Positions 16,149 to 25,415 are shown, counted from the stretch's first letter. The stretch is DNA of 64,000 bases from Chryseobacterium lathyri (GCF_003290185.1 NZ_QNFY01000001.1:62001-126000), one strand, 5' to 3'. The notes: a model not told the origin generated them from the letters alone. Numbers and translations: made by a program.

Positions 16149-19100
16149 TTTTTTTATTCGTTAAAATCAGTTTGAATGAAGTTCCTTTTAATTTATTTTT
16201 TTTAAAGACAATTTTCCCTTCTATCATTTGCAGAAGCTGTAAAACAAGGTGAAGTCCCATCCCGTATTTTTGCAGCAATAATTTTTCATTCTCAATATTG
16301 TCCTGAAGCTTTGTATAATATTCTATCTTCTTTTCGTCCATCCCAATTCCGGTATCTCTTATCAACAGGGTAATGGTGTTTCCTTCCGCATGGCTCTCTA
16401 TTGTGATGAAGCCGTCTTTTGTGAACTTTACAGAATTATCCAGTAGATTATGAACAATTGCAGACAGGATATTCTTACTGATCCAGACCCATAGCGTTTT
16501 GTCTACATTATTGATGATGAGGGTGTTATTGTTCTCTGCGATAGCATTGAAAAGTATTTTCTTTTCCTCTATCAGCTTATGCAAAGAGTAAAGCTCTGTT
16601 TTATCAGACCGGTGATGCGTATAGATATCCGCATATTCTTTCAGGGTAATAGTAAAATTATATAACTGATCCGAAGATTTGTAAATAGAGTTAAGGATCT
16701 TTTCACGATGCTGTTCATTAAAGCCATTCCTGTTCAAAGCTTCCTTTGCGGTGAGCGCAATAAACTTTACCGGAGTTGTAATGTCATGGGTAATCGTTCC
16801 GATGAGTTTTTTTTGCTGTTCAATTTCTTTATGGAGTTTTATTTTTGTAATCTCTAGTTTTTCTACAGTATCAGAGAGGCTTTTTGTGCGGGAGTTTATA
16901 ATTTCTTCCAGTTCATGGTTTTTCTTTTCCAGGAAATGTATTCTCCACTTGACCAAAAAGTACAGCAGCAGCAGGATTATGGACGAAAGAAATATTTTAA
17001 ACCATACCGTCTGATAAAAATAAGGCGGAATGATAATATGTATTTTTTTATAAATGTATTCTCCCTTATCGGAAATGAGTGTTCTCACTACGAAAGAATG
17101 ATTTCCGTAAGATAGGTTTGAAATGGAAAATTTTCCGTCTTTTCCTATAGGCTCCCAGTTGGCGTTGGGTATTCCGCTCAGCTTTGCTTCTATAATTAGA
17201 TTGTCGGGATTTGAATAATAGGGAACATCAATAAAAATATCAATACGATTGGATTCTGGTTTTAAATTGAGTACTTTATCGAAATATTGTTCTTTGTTAT
17301 CAATAACGGCCCTTTCTATATAAACGTTTCCGGGATAATAGCTTTTTACTTTCAATGGATCGAAGAAAACCAGACCATCTAAAGAAGGAAGTACAAATTC
17401 TCCATTTTTTAGCCTGTTACCACATACATTACTACCGCCATTGAATTCGTTGGTTTTGAAACCTGAATCTTTTGAAAAACGGTAATAATTGACTTTTAAT
17501 TTCCTATTCCGAACATACTGAAGCAACTGGCTTTCCGGAACTCTGTAAAGTCCGTTGTTGGTAGGGATCCAGAAAAATCCGCGTGAATCCTCTAAAATGG
17601 TATGTGAAGAAGAAATATTGTTGTTGGTATCATAAGGCATTTTGATCAGGCGGTTGTTTTTCAGCAGATAAAAGCCTTTCCCTAAAGTGGTGATCCAGAA
17701 ATTACCGTCTTTTGACTGTATAATACTGCGGATTGACAGCTCGTTGCCGGGATTTAGCTGGAGTATTTTATTGGTTTTTAATGATACTTTGTACAGTTCT
17801 TTCGTGGTGCCTACCAATATATGTTCTTCATCAAACTTCAAGGCTTTGACAGGCTCATTATTAAAAAAAAACTTTTTTTTCAGTGAATTGAAAGACAGGT
17901 CCTTATAGATCAGAAGGAATCCGCTGTAGGCGGGAGTTCCACTTTTTTTAGGCTGCAGCTCTAGGGCATAATACCTCTGGGCGTCCGAGAAGAAGTCTAC
18001 TAAATCGAATTTTTTTTTAAAAGTACTTTTCGTATAATAAGATTTTTTCTGATAGGTTATCAGATCGCTTGCCTTACGCGCAATGATGTTTTCTTTCTCA
18101 TCATAAGCCATGAAGAATGGAACGATACTGTTAAATTTTTTGTCTTCTACAAGTCCGTTACGGTCATAGATCTCTCCGAAAGTGGTAATAACTGAAGAAT
18201 GACTGTAAGGTAAAGTATTATAAAAAACAGATTCAGGTTTTGAAGGGGGTCTCTGGATGGTAACAAAATCTGGAAAACTGATAATCTGCAGGCCGTTGGT
18301 ACTGCTTCCCAGATAAAGCTTCTTGTAAACTGTATCATAATATATGCTGATGATATTTTTTGCAATATCATCAAGCTGTACAAGTTTTGTTACTTTTAAT
18401 GTTTTTCCTTCATATTGGCACCTGTAAATGCTGTTTTTATTGATGATAAAAACCTGATTATTAATCAGGCTCCAGTACACCTTGCTATGGATGTCCGTCA
18501 GTAATGGCTCATGGTAATAATCAGCGATTTTTCCCTTTTCTATTTTTTGAATGTTTTTTGACTGATAATCAATAAAGAACACTGATTTATCAATTACAAA
18601 GATTCTGGCAATGTTCTTATAGAATGCCTTGATATTTAGATTCTCTTCTTTTTTAGAAGTGGCATCTATATATTGAAGAGAGTTCTGCTTTATAAAATAG
18701 GTACCTTCTTTAAGGGGAAAATACAGATTCATGCCTGGCGATGTAGTGTAAGTGTAATTGGAGCTATATAAAAAGTAATTCATGTGGTCTTTAAATATAA
18801 AATGCGAATTCTTTTTTATGGAGCGTATTACCTTAGGGGACTTTTGGTGTATAAGCACGGTTTTTGCGTAATCTGCTGTAGTATAGATGCTGTCTTTTTC
18901 GGGGGAGCCGTAGAAATACCTAAACCGTTGACTGTTTAGCGGAAGATTCCTGTAAACCAGGAATTTCATTCCATCATACCTTACAATTCCGTTTTCAGTG
19001 GTCAGCCATATAAAACCATATCTGTCTTTAATAATATCTTTTACACTGTTCTGTGGAAGCCCGTTGTCTGTATTATATGACTGAATGTTATATTGTTGGC

Positions 19101-19152
19101 TGTAAATAATGAAAAAAAAGAAGAACAGAAAAGCGGAAGTATATTTTTGCAC
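16141..19152 (-). CDS. Two-component beta-propeller sensor histidine kinase
   Basis: The 1003-residue protein has a signal peptide, then NGLPQNSVKDIIKDRYGFIW, the first Reg_prop repeat of a periplasmic beta-propeller sensor (about 20-620). A Y_Y_Y-type beta domain (about 640-735), one membrane segment (about 740-762, IFLSSIILLLLYFLVKW), a coiled coil and a kinase core follow. The core has the H-box His789 in THDITTPVKF, N-box HNLLDNSVKF, G1 IRDTGIGM and G2 YGMGLHL. The receiver and HTH are separate, in the overlapping downstream gene, unlike hybrid systems of Bacteroides. Ligand unknown; surface fibre-like genes lie downstream. Confidence 0.92.
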   Translation of the reverse strand: MQKYTSAFLFFFFFIIYSQQYNIQSYNTDNGLPQNSVKDIIKDRYGFIWLTTENGIVRYDGMKFLVYRNLPLNSQRFRYFYGSPEKDSIYTTADYAKTVLIHQKSPKVIRSIKKNSHFIFKDHMNYFLYSSNYTYTTSPGMNLYFPLKEGTYFIKQNSLQYIDATSKKEENLNIKAFYKNIARIFVIDKSVFFIDYQSKNIQKIEKGKIADYYHEPLLTDIHSKVYWSLINNQVFIINKNSIYRCQYEGKTLKVTKLVQLDDIAKNIISIYYDTVYKKLYLGSSTNGLQIISFPDFVTIQRPPSKPESVFYNTLPYSHSSVITTFGEIYDRNGLVEDKKFNSIVPFFMAYDEKENIIARKASDLITYQKKSYYTKSTFKKKFDLVDFFSDAQRYYALELQPKKSGTPAYSGFLLIYKDLSFNSLKKKFFFNNEPVKALKFDEEHILVGTTKELYKVSLKTNKILQLNPGNELSIRSIIQSKDGNFWITTLGKGFYLLKNNRLIKMPYDTNNNISSSHTILEDSRGFFWIPTNNGLYRVPESQLLQYVRNRKLKVNYYRFSKDSGFKTNEFNGGSNVCGNRLKNGEFVLPSLDGLVFFDPLKVKSYYPGNVYIERAVIDNKEQYFDKVLNLKPESNRIDIFIDVPYYSNPDNLIIEAKLSGIPNANWEPIGKDGKFSISNLSYGNHSFVVRTLISDKGEYIYKKIHIIIPPYFYQTVWFKIFLSSIILLLLYFLVKWRIHFLEKKNHELEEIINSRTKSLSDTVEKLEITKIKLHKEIEQQKKLIGTITHDITTPVKFIALTAKEALNRNGFNEQHREKILNSIYKSSDQLYNFTITLKEYADIYTHHRSDKTELYSLHKLIEEKKILFNAIAENNNTLIINNVDKTLWVWISKNILSAIVHNLLDNSVKFTKDGFITIESHAEGNTITLLIRDTGIGMDEKKIEYYTKLQDNIENEKLLLQKYGMGLHLVLQLLQMIEGKIVFKKNKLKGTSFKLILTNKKND

Positions 19153-19333
19153 AAATCTTTTTATTTTAATGGTACGGCAAAGTTATTACTGAATTTGTAA
19201 AAACAATATCAATAAAAGGTTTTTTTTTAACATTTGGCAAAAAAAAATAAAATAGAGTATTGTCTGTATTATTTTTCGGTTGACAGAAATTTAAGTTTTT
19301 TGGTTTCAGGTATTTAACAGTTTTCTATTCTTG

Positions 19334-19750
19334 TTAATTAGCTTTGGGAGGTGGTGGAGGCGGCGGATTCATCTTGTTGATCTCTTCTAGGGTCGGCGGA
19401 ACAATATGTTCCAGGACAACCGTTTTCCTGAAAGGAAACTGTTTTTTTGAAAGCTTCTCATGATAATCAAAATAATAGACATCTTGATTATAATATGAGG
19501 CTTCGATAATCAGTAAGCCGTTTTCATCAAAATAATCTTCAGAAATTGTATGCTTTAAAACACCTTTATTGTCAGCGGTAGCCTTCTCAACTATAATACC
19601 GCCTTCTTTGGTGTCTTTAATGAAGATCACGCTAACATTGGGCGCATGTTGATTGCTGTCAGTCACAAAACTGAGTTCCAAACTGTATTGCTTTTGTGCC
19701 GGAACATATAAAAAGCAAAATAAAAAAAACACAAATGACAGAATTTTCAT
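19334..19750 (-). CDS. Secreted hypothetical protein with C-terminal poly-proline tail
   Basis: The 138-residue protein has a signal peptide (about 1-18, cleavage near PAQ) and one small beta-sandwich-like domain (KQYSLELSFVTDSNQHAPNV, then strands to about 115). It ends in MNPPPPPPPKAN, a run of seven prolines. Poly-proline tails occur on Bacteroidetes envelope proteins as extended spacers. It may resemble a carboxypeptidase-regulatory or TonB-plug-associated fold, but I cannot assign it. It lies 181 bp upstream of the kinase gene, on the same strand. Confidence 0.55.
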   Translation of the reverse strand: MKILSFVFFLFCFLYVPAQKQYSLELSFVTDSNQHAPNVSVIFIKDTKEGGIIVEKATADNKGVLKHTISEDYFDENGLLIIEASYYNQDVYYFDYHEKLSKKQFPFRKTVVLEHIVPPTLEEINKMNPPPPPPPKAN

Positions 19751-20068
19751 AGCAGAAATTTATGTTAAGTTAGAATAATTATTCCGAATTATAATGTATA
19801 TTGCCCATCTTGAGATTGATTTTCATTTCAGGGGTTGTAAAGCCTATTAAAATTATGTATAACATGGAAATTGACATTTTTTTTACCATGAAAAATTATG
19901 TACTTAGAAAAAACTAACGATTATTGTTTTCAATATGTGTGTCTGAACAGGAAAATATACTTACACTGAATGAAATCCTGGAGTTTTCTTAGATTTTTGT
20001 AATTTCAAATAAAATTAGTTCTCTGTATTTATCACCTGTTTACTGTTATGAGAAGACAAAAATTACTT

Positions 20069-20076
20069 TAACTTTG
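20069..20076 (+). promoter_or_regulatory. Promoter -7 box for the second kinase/regulator pair
   Basis: TAACTTTG matches TAnnTTTG exactly, 111 bp before the kinase start codon, giving a leader of roughly 100 nt. A convincing -33 box is not visible. It is the only clear signal in the 437-bp divergent gap 19751-20187. Confidence 0.5.
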
Positions 20077-20187
20077 CCAAAGGAATGATATAGACATTAG
20101 CATGATTTTGGTAATGTGATGATGGCGTTAAAAACTAATACCTGCAGACTTAGATAATCAGAAAACTATTTTAGCTGATAAAAAGAT

Positions 20188-21945
20188 ATGAAATATAAAT
20201 TCTTAGATTTTAAATTGAGAAAAGTTGTTCATTACTCATTAATCCTGTGTATATTGTTGATACAGGTTATTATAGCCATATTTTTTTACAACGAATTTGT
20301 CAATGAAAAAAAGCTTCAGTTTATTAAAAATCAACTGGACGAAAGTAAAGCATTGGGCGGTTTAACGGATAATTCGAGGAAAGATTTCATGGATGCACAG
20401 AATTACTTTCAAAAGTATGTGATCAGCCAGGATGACAAAGATCTGAAGCTATACTTTGAATCTCTTAAAAGATTAAATAGCAATTTCGAAAAAATAAATG
20501 ATTATGGAGATACAAATCTGGGACTGAAAAATAAACTGGCAAAGCAAAAAAAAGATACTCTGAAAATTGTAAAGCTACAGACGATTATAGACTCTGTATA
20601 TCAATATTCTTTGAAACCGCCTGTAACAATCATCCCGGATCAGCATTGCGAGCTGGAAAGGTATAAAAACATGGACGACTTTGAAGATCTGAACATACAA
20701 ACCCAAACCTATTCAGATACCATCAAAAAGAAAGGCCTCATGGGGCGTTTAAAAGACGCAATATCAGGTAAGGTAGATGTACAAAAGGAAAGTACCGTGA
20801 TTACCATGACCAATAAAAAGCCGGCTAATCTTTCTAAAATAAAACTTAGGATGGATAGCCTGGCGAAATCTATGGATAAATATTATACCACCGAGGTTAA
20901 AAAAATCCAGCGTTCTACAGTTCAGAAGCAGCAATCCATGGCAGAAAGCCAGCGTGAAAATATAAAGTTCTACGGTAATTTCAGTAAATTATTGGTATAC
21001 AGCAACGGACTGATCAATGTTTATGAAAAAGCTATTAAAGAATTTAAATCCGATTTAGAAAAAGAATATAACAAGCAGAGCTCCAGGAACAACAGAATCA
21101 GGACCTATCTCGTACTGGGATTAATGGTCTTAATGTTTATTGTATCCATTCTGATTATGTATTTTACAAGAATAGCATTCATATACGAAATGAAGCTTAA
21201 TGCCGCGAATAAGGAGATTAAAAAGAGTCTTAATTTCAAAAACAGAATTCTTGGAATGCTGAGCCACGAGCTGATGTCGCCTCTGAAGATTATCAATATC
21301 TTTATTGATAAGATCAACAGGACCACAAAAGATGAGACCACCAAAGACTACCTTAAATCAATAAAGTTCACCAACAGTACCTTGCTTATACAGTCCAACC
21401 AAATTCTTGAATACACAAAAAACCAGGAAGTTGAGAAAAAACTGGTAAAAACCGTCTTTAATCTTAAGGATGAGATAGGGTCTATTGTAACAGCTATTAC
21501 GCCTTATATAGAAACAAGGAACAATAAATTTCTGGTAACAGACAGAATTCCTGCGGATTTAGTTGTAAATTCAGATAATATAAAAATTAACCAGATATTT
21601 ATGAATATCCTGGGAAATGCCAACAAGTTTACAGAAAACGGACAGATCGATCTTTCTATGGCAACTGAGAAAGTAGATGAAAATACCATTTCTCTGATCA
21701 CAACAGTAGGGGATACCGGTGTGGGAATTTCAGATTCTGATCTGGAGAAAATTTTTGAACCTTATTATCAGGGGATGATCTCTGATAAGATTGATAATTT
21801 CGGGGCCGGATTGGGATTGAATTTATGCAAAGAAATCATAGAGCTGTTTAATGGAGAAATATCAGTTTCAAGTAAGCTGCATAAAGGGACAAAGGTAACA
21901 TTCAGAATAAATTTAAGCATTAATCATCATGGAAGCACCAACTGA
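20188..21945 (+). CDS. Membrane sensor histidine kinase
   Basis: The 585-residue kinase has two membrane segments (about 15-34 and 306-326) bounding a roughly 270-residue, Lys-rich, helical periplasmic sensor of unknown type. A short linker and a HisKA/HATPase core follow: His360 in MLSHELMSPL, N-box NILGNANKF (Asn473/477), G1 GDTGVGI and G2 GAGLGL. ELMSP replaces the usual ELRTP, a mild variant. The 3' end overlaps the regulator gene by 17 bp, so the two are coupled. It is divergent from the first pair and has a different sensor, so it should respond to another signal. Confidence 0.93.
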   Translation: MKYKFLDFKLRKVVHYSLILCILLIQVIIAIFFYNEFVNEKKLQFIKNQLDESKALGGLTDNSRKDFMDAQNYFQKYVISQDDKDLKLYFESLKRLNSNFEKINDYGDTNLGLKNKLAKQKKDTLKIVKLQTIIDSVYQYSLKPPVTIIPDQHCELERYKNMDDFEDLNIQTQTYSDTIKKKGLMGRLKDAISGKVDVQKESTVITMTNKKPANLSKIKLRMDSLAKSMDKYYTTEVKKIQRSTVQKQQSMAESQRENIKFYGNFSKLLVYSNGLINVYEKAIKEFKSDLEKEYNKQSSRNNRIRTYLVLGLMVLMFIVSILIMYFTRIAFIYEMKLNAANKEIKKSLNFKNRILGMLSHELMSPLKIINIFIDKINRTTKDETTKDYLKSIKFTNSTLLIQSNQILEYTKNQEVEKKLVKTVFNLKDEIGSIVTAITPYIETRNNKFLVTDRIPADLVVNSDNIKINQIFMNILGNANKFTENGQIDLSMATEKVDENTISLITTVGDTGVGISDSDLEKIFEPYYQGMISDKIDNFGAGLGLNLCKEIIELFNGEISVSSKLHKGTKVTFRINLSINHHGSTN

Positions 21946-22582
21946 AAATAAAGAGATTATATTTCTTTTAGCGGATGATCACAGTATCGTTCGCCAGGGA
22001 ATTGCGATTCTCATCGATGAAATTGTTCCAAATTCTAAAGTTTATCAAACCTCATCATCACAGCAGATCGTAGAGCTGGTACAGTCAAAAGGAGTGGAAA
22101 TAGCTATTATTGATGCTCATTTTCCGGACGGCAACAGTCTCCATGTTTTACCATTGATGAAAGCTGTGAATCCGGATATTAAAATTTTAGTCTTCACGGG
22201 TCTGGAAGAAGATCTGCATGTGCTGAAATTTATTAAAGCCGGAGCCAGCGGATATGTAAGCAAATTAAGTGAGGAAGAAGAAATAAGACAGGCAATTTCA
22301 GATATTGTACATAAGGGAGAATATTTCTCTCCGCTTTCTCGTAACTTGATGCTGCAGCTGGTTCAGAATCCGGATTTAATCAACCCGCTTAGCCGTTTAA
22401 CCAAAAGAGAGCTGCAGATTGCAGAAATGTATGCAGAAGGTTATGGCAACCTGGAAATTGCAAATGATCTGGATATAAAACAGAATACTGTGAGCACCAT
22501 AAAGAAGAATATTTTTGATAAATTAAAAATAGAAAACCTTGTCGAATTGATCGATCTCATCAATACTCATCACAAAATATAG
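21929..22582 (+). CDS. NarL/FixJ-type response regulator
   Basis: The 217-residue partner of the preceding kinase has a receiver with Asp16-Asp17, phosphoacceptor Asp62 in IAIIDAHFPDG and Lys in GYVSKLSE. The LuxR HTH (about 150-210) carries LTKRELQIAEMYAEGYGNLEIANDL. The phosphoacceptor environment DAHFPDG differs from the usual DxxMP but keeps the Asp. The start codon lies inside the kinase gene (17-bp overlap). It is followed by the duplicated non-coding cassette. Confidence 0.93.
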   Translation: MEAPTENKEIIFLLADDHSIVRQGIAILIDEIVPNSKVYQTSSSQQIVELVQSKGVEIAIIDAHFPDGNSLHVLPLMKAVNPDIKILVFTGLEEDLHVLKFIKAGASGYVSKLSEEEEIRQAISDIVHKGEYFSPLSRNLMLQLVQNPDLINPLSRLTKRELQIAEMYAEGYGNLEIANDLDIKQNTVSTIKKNIFDKLKIENLVELIDLINTHHKI

Positions 22583-22650
22583 GATTTTCTAAGATCCGTT
22601 CCTCATTTCTTCCCCGTTAAAGCGTTTTATCGATAAACATCTATGGCTTT

Positions 22651-22666
22651 ATCGATATATATCGAT
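22651..22666. promoter_or_regulatory. 16-bp perfect palindrome, copy 1
   Basis: ATCGATATATATCGAT is self-complementary and lies about 35 bp upstream of the conserved TTACTTTG block. A second palindrome, TTTATCGATAAA, sits just upstream at 22626-22637. The same site recurs in copy 2, so it looks like an operator or activator site for the small-RNA cassette. Confidence 0.5.
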
Positions 22667-22901
22667 GTCAACTATAAGAAATATTTCCTCCTAATGTTGT
22701 TACTTTGTCTCAGTAAAATTAACCAAAGATACTTTCTGATTTTAGTACAACGGTAAGTTTTATAACACACACATAAATGATGAGATAAATATAAGTGTAT
22801 GCATGGCCTTGAAGAAACTTCTCGAAAGCTGATTATTAAAAACACAAATTAATATAGAGAAGCAGGCTTGGTCTTTGTAGGTCATTTTATACATAAAAAA
22901 G

Positions 22902-22924
22902 GGAGACAATAGTCTCCTTTTTTT
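22902..22924 (+). terminator. Terminator of cassette copy 1
   Basis: GGAGAC-AATA-GTCTCC is followed by seven T. The copy 2 equivalent uses GGAGGC/GCCTCC, so an A-U pair here is a G-C pair there. That covariation supports folding. Confidence 0.85.
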
Positions 22925-22991
22925 ATTGGGGTAATGCCAGGATAGAATTACACCCGGGATAAACTTTTATTTGAAAAATATCTATGGCTTT

Positions 22992-23007
22992 ATCGATATA
23001 TATCGAC
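22992..23007. promoter_or_regulatory. Near-perfect palindrome, copy 2
   Basis: ATCGATATATATCGAC keeps 14 of 16 bases in perfect dyad symmetry (22993-23006) and is preceded by the same CTATGGCTTT block as copy 1. Confidence 0.5.
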
Positions 23008-23237
23008 GCTAATTACAGAGAATATTATTCCTTAATGTTGTTACTTTGTCCTAATAAAATTTACCAAACGGAATATATTAACTGAAAAAGTTTTTTAATA
23101 CAAACGGTAGGCTTTATTAGAACACAAATGATGAAACAATATTAGGTATGAATGATCTTTAAGTAACTTCTTAAACTCGACTTAAAAAAACACAAAATTA
23201 ATATAAAGAAGTTTATAGATCATTGATACAGAAAAAG

Positions 23238-23260
23238 GGAGGCAATTAGCCTCCTTTTTT
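23238..23260 (+). terminator. Terminator of cassette copy 2
   Basis: GGAGGC-AATTA-GCCTCC is followed by six T. Stem length and position match copy 1 with a compensatory pair. Confidence 0.85.
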
Positions 23261-23372
23261 ATTGAGCGGTAATTCTGAGCACTTCATATACTTTTTGTTT
23301 TTTCAGAGTGGATTAAATAAAAAAACTTCGTCTGGTAAGGGGATTTGGAAATAAATTACATAATTTCGCATC

Positions 23373-23927
23373 ATGAGAATATTTCTTTCGGCACTACTGT
23401 GCTTTCCTCTTTTATTCTTCTCACAAACAACAGCTAAAGTAGTTGGGATTTCAGACGGAGATACAATTACGGTCTTACTGGACGGAAATGTACAGAAAAA
23501 ACTTCGGCTGGCAGAGGTAGACTGCCCCGAAAACCGGCAGCCATTTGGAAAAAATGCGAAAAAGTTTACCTCAGATCAGGTTTTTGCAAAGCAGATCAGG
23601 TTTATAGAAACCAATAAAGACCGCTATGGACGTTCAGTAGCTAAAATATACTATGACAATGGAAAATATCTTTCCGCAGAAATTATAAAAGCCGGGTATG
23701 GATGGTGGTACTATTCCTATTCTAAAAATGCTGATCTGGGAAAAATGCAGGAAACGGCAAAAAATAAAAAGCTAGGACTCTGGCAGGATAAAAAAGCAGT
23801 CTCTCCCTGGGATTTCCGTAAAGAACAGCGCGAAAATGCTAAAAAAAAACGGCTTCAAAAACAACTGCTGGAACATCAGGCACAAAAAGAAAAAGAACAG
23901 GGCTTCGGGAATAATAAGACGGTATAA
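23373..23927 (+). CDS. Secreted thermonuclease (staphylococcal nuclease) family protein
   Basis: The 184-residue protein has a signal peptide (about 1-18) and an SNase OB-fold domain: DGDTITVLL at the N-terminal strand, KLRLAEVDCPE carrying the first catalytic Arg and the Glu region, KDRYGRSVAKIY with the second Arg, and the closing helix NKKLGLWQDKKAVSPWDFR. It should cleave DNA or RNA outside the cytoplasm in a Ca-dependent way. The C-terminal 30 residues are a Lys/Gln-rich helix. A TAATTTCG box (23361-23368) sits only 4 bp before the ATG, so the mRNA may be nearly leaderless. Confidence 0.92.
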   Translation: MRIFLSALLCFPLLFFSQTTAKVVGISDGDTITVLLDGNVQKKLRLAEVDCPENRQPFGKNAKKFTSDQVFAKQIRFIETNKDRYGRSVAKIYYDNGKYLSAEIIKAGYGWWYYSYSKNADLGKMQETAKNKKLGLWQDKKAVSPWDFRKEQRENAKKKRLQKQLLEHQAQKEKEQGFGNNKTV

Positions 23928-23932
23928 AATAA

Positions 23933-23962
23933 GAAACCGCTGCAAAAAAGAGCAGCGGTTTC
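23933..23962. terminator. Bidirectional terminator
   Basis: GAAACCGCTGC and GCAGCGGTTTC form an 11-bp stem around an A-rich 8-base loop, between the nuclease gene and the convergent 138-residue gene. Confidence 0.85.
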
Positions 23963-23985
23963 CTTATAATCAACATAATAATAAA

Positions 23986-24402
23986 CTAAGACTCTGTCTT
24001 TAACAGTCCTAAATTAAAAGCTGCAGGTTCCTTTCCGAAAAGACACGAGAAAATATTCTGAAACTCATGAATATATTTGCATTTAATGGAGTTTCCATAT
24101 ATTTTCAAACCCTCAAGGATTTTCCTTGAACTTAAATCAATATCATATTTAATAAATGGTTCGGGTCTTTCATAACGGATTCTTTCATTTGAGCTGTAGG
24201 TTCTCAGGAACCCAAATTTTTCAAGCCATTCCTCTGTTATGCAAATGGGTTTAAGAGAATCTGCCGGAACTGAAATGCTGTGGATGTCATTTTCTATTTT
24301 TACAAAATAATCGTGACCTCTACCCTGAAATATTTCAGTGATGGTGTAAATCTGATTTTTGTACTCAACTAAGTTTTTAATTTTAAGATCTGCTGCATTC
24401 AT
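23986..24402 (-). CDS. Hypothetical protein, 138 residues
   Basis: This cytoplasmic protein has no signal peptide. The N-terminal 50 residues (KIKNLVEYKNQIYTITEIFQGRGHDYFVKIEN) look like a small SH3-like or beta-barrel domain, and the rest is a mixed region with a conserved-looking KYIHEFQNIFSCLFGKEP. Proteins of this layout are common in Flavobacteriia and often tied to phage-like or accessory loci, but I do not recognise a named family. It is monocistronic, convergent with the nuclease gene. Confidence 0.55.
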   Translation of the reverse strand: MNAADLKIKNLVEYKNQIYTITEIFQGRGHDYFVKIENDIHSISVPADSLKPICITEEWLEKFGFLRTYSSNERIRYERPEPFIKYDIDLSSRKILEGLKIYGNSIKCKYIHEFQNIFSCLFGKEPAAFNLGLLKTES

Positions 24403-24803
24403 AATATTTTGAGTTTAGAAAGGTGTGTTTGTGAATATTTAATTGCAAATATTATGCCCTGACTAATAGTAAATATCCTGTATTGTTAATGTTTTTATTA
24501 ATTTTTAACATAAATAATTAATTATATGTTAAAATAATACGGAAATTAACTGAATTGGTAGAAAAATAGAATATTTTGTGTGGTACCTATGTGGTATCTA
24601 TTGTTTCGTTAAAGAGTTTTAATATCTCTTAATCTTCTGTTCCAAGCAGATCTGAAATAAAATTTCACATTTATCTCAAAATAAACCATTATAAATAAAA
24701 TGAATACTGGAGAATAAGAATATTGCCATTTTCAAAGCAGCAAAATCCGAGGCCGGATATATTATACATTCAATTTCGGTTAAATTGGATGTTTTCCCGT
24801 ATC
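24403..24803. other. 401-bp gap without a gene
   Basis: The only structure I see is a small direct repeat, GTGGTACCTAT followed by GTGGTATCTAT near 24580-24602. There is no obvious terminator for the regulator gene ending at 24804. Confidence 0.45.
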
Positions 24804-25415
24804 CTAATGCATCATTTCATGTACTTTGATGAGCTCGGCGATATTCGAAACATTAAGTTTTTTAAAGATTCTTTTTTTGTAGGTACTTACGGTAGACATC
24901 TGAATGTCCAGTTTATTCCCGATTTCAAGATTTCCGGATCCTTTGGCCAGAAGTTTAAAGATTTCATATTCCCTTGAAGACAGCTTTTCTGCAGGATTAC
25001 TTTTTTTATTCTGGATAATAAGCCCGATCAGTTCACTGGGATAGTAATAACCCTTCTGAATGACTGATCTTACAGCTTCCCGGATTTCTTCTTCACAACC
25101 CTGTTTGCTGAGATAACCTTCAGCACCTTCCCGAATATATTGTATCGCCACATCCTTACCATGTCCGGAAAAAACAAGGATTTTAAGATTTTCCTGGATA
25201 CTTTTAAGCTCAGAAATCATTTTTTTATATTGTGTTCCCGGCATATCAATATCAAGAAGAAGGAGATCATAAAGGGTCTCAGATATCTGTTCTTTTACCT
25301 GGTCATAATTTTCTGCAAAATCTATTTTGAGCTTCGGATAGGCAGACTCTAAGACCAGAGCAGCTCCTGCTCTTACTACATAGTGATCATCAGCGATTAA
25401 AATTCTTTCATTCAT
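24804..25415 (-). CDS. NarL/FixJ-type response regulator, now without an intact kinase
   Basis: The 203-residue regulator is intact: Asp9-Asp10, phosphoacceptor Asp55 in LLLLDIDMPG, Lys in GYLSKQG, and a LuxR HTH with LSSREYEIFKLLAKGSGNLEIGNKLDI. It is clearly a paralogue of the regulator at 15534. Its start overlaps by 4 bp (ATGA) the end of the reading frame at 25412, which is a decayed kinase gene. It is therefore an orphan that might be phosphorylated by the paralogous kinase at 16141. Confidence 0.92.
   Translation of the reverse strand: MNERILIADDHYVVRAGAALVLESAYPKLKIDFAENYDQVKEQISETLYDLLLLDIDMPGTQYKKMISELKSIQENLKILVFSGHGKDVAIQYIREGAEGYLSKQGCEEEIREAVRSVIQKGYYYPSELIGLIIQNKKSNPAEKLSSREYEIFKLLAKGSGNLEIGNKLDIQMSTVSTYKKRIFKKLNVSNIAELIKVHEMMH

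Larger units (their letters stand above)
22637..22924 (+). ncRNA. Non-coding cassette copy 1 (predicted small RNA)
   Basis: This copy and the one at 22978 align over their whole length. Shared blocks, in order, are CTATGGCTTTATCGATATAT, AATGTTGTTACTTTGTC (putative promoter around 22700), a middle part with AACGGTA, AACACAAA-TTAATATA-AGAAG, and a GC hairpin with T-tail. Short frames are not conserved between copies, so RNA rather than protein is likely. The predicted transcript runs from about 22710 to 22924. The function is unknown; I know of no Rfam family that matches. Confidence 0.5.
22978..23260 (+). ncRNA. Non-coding cassette copy 2 (predicted small RNA)
   Basis: A diverged tandem copy of the 22637 cassette, with its palindrome 341 bp downstream of the first. 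The palindrome, TTACTTTG block (23041-23048), AACACAAAATTAATATAAAGAAG-like 3' block and terminator are all kept in order, while the middle differs by substitutions and small indels. Presence of promoter-like block and terminator in each copy suggests two independently transcribed RNAs. The gap 22583-23372 holds no recognisable protein gene. Confidence 0.5.

Noticed and set aside
24580..24602. GTGGTAYCTAT direct repeat
   Set aside because: Two 11-bp units adjacent to each other in AT-rich DNA with no gene context; too little to call a regulatory site.
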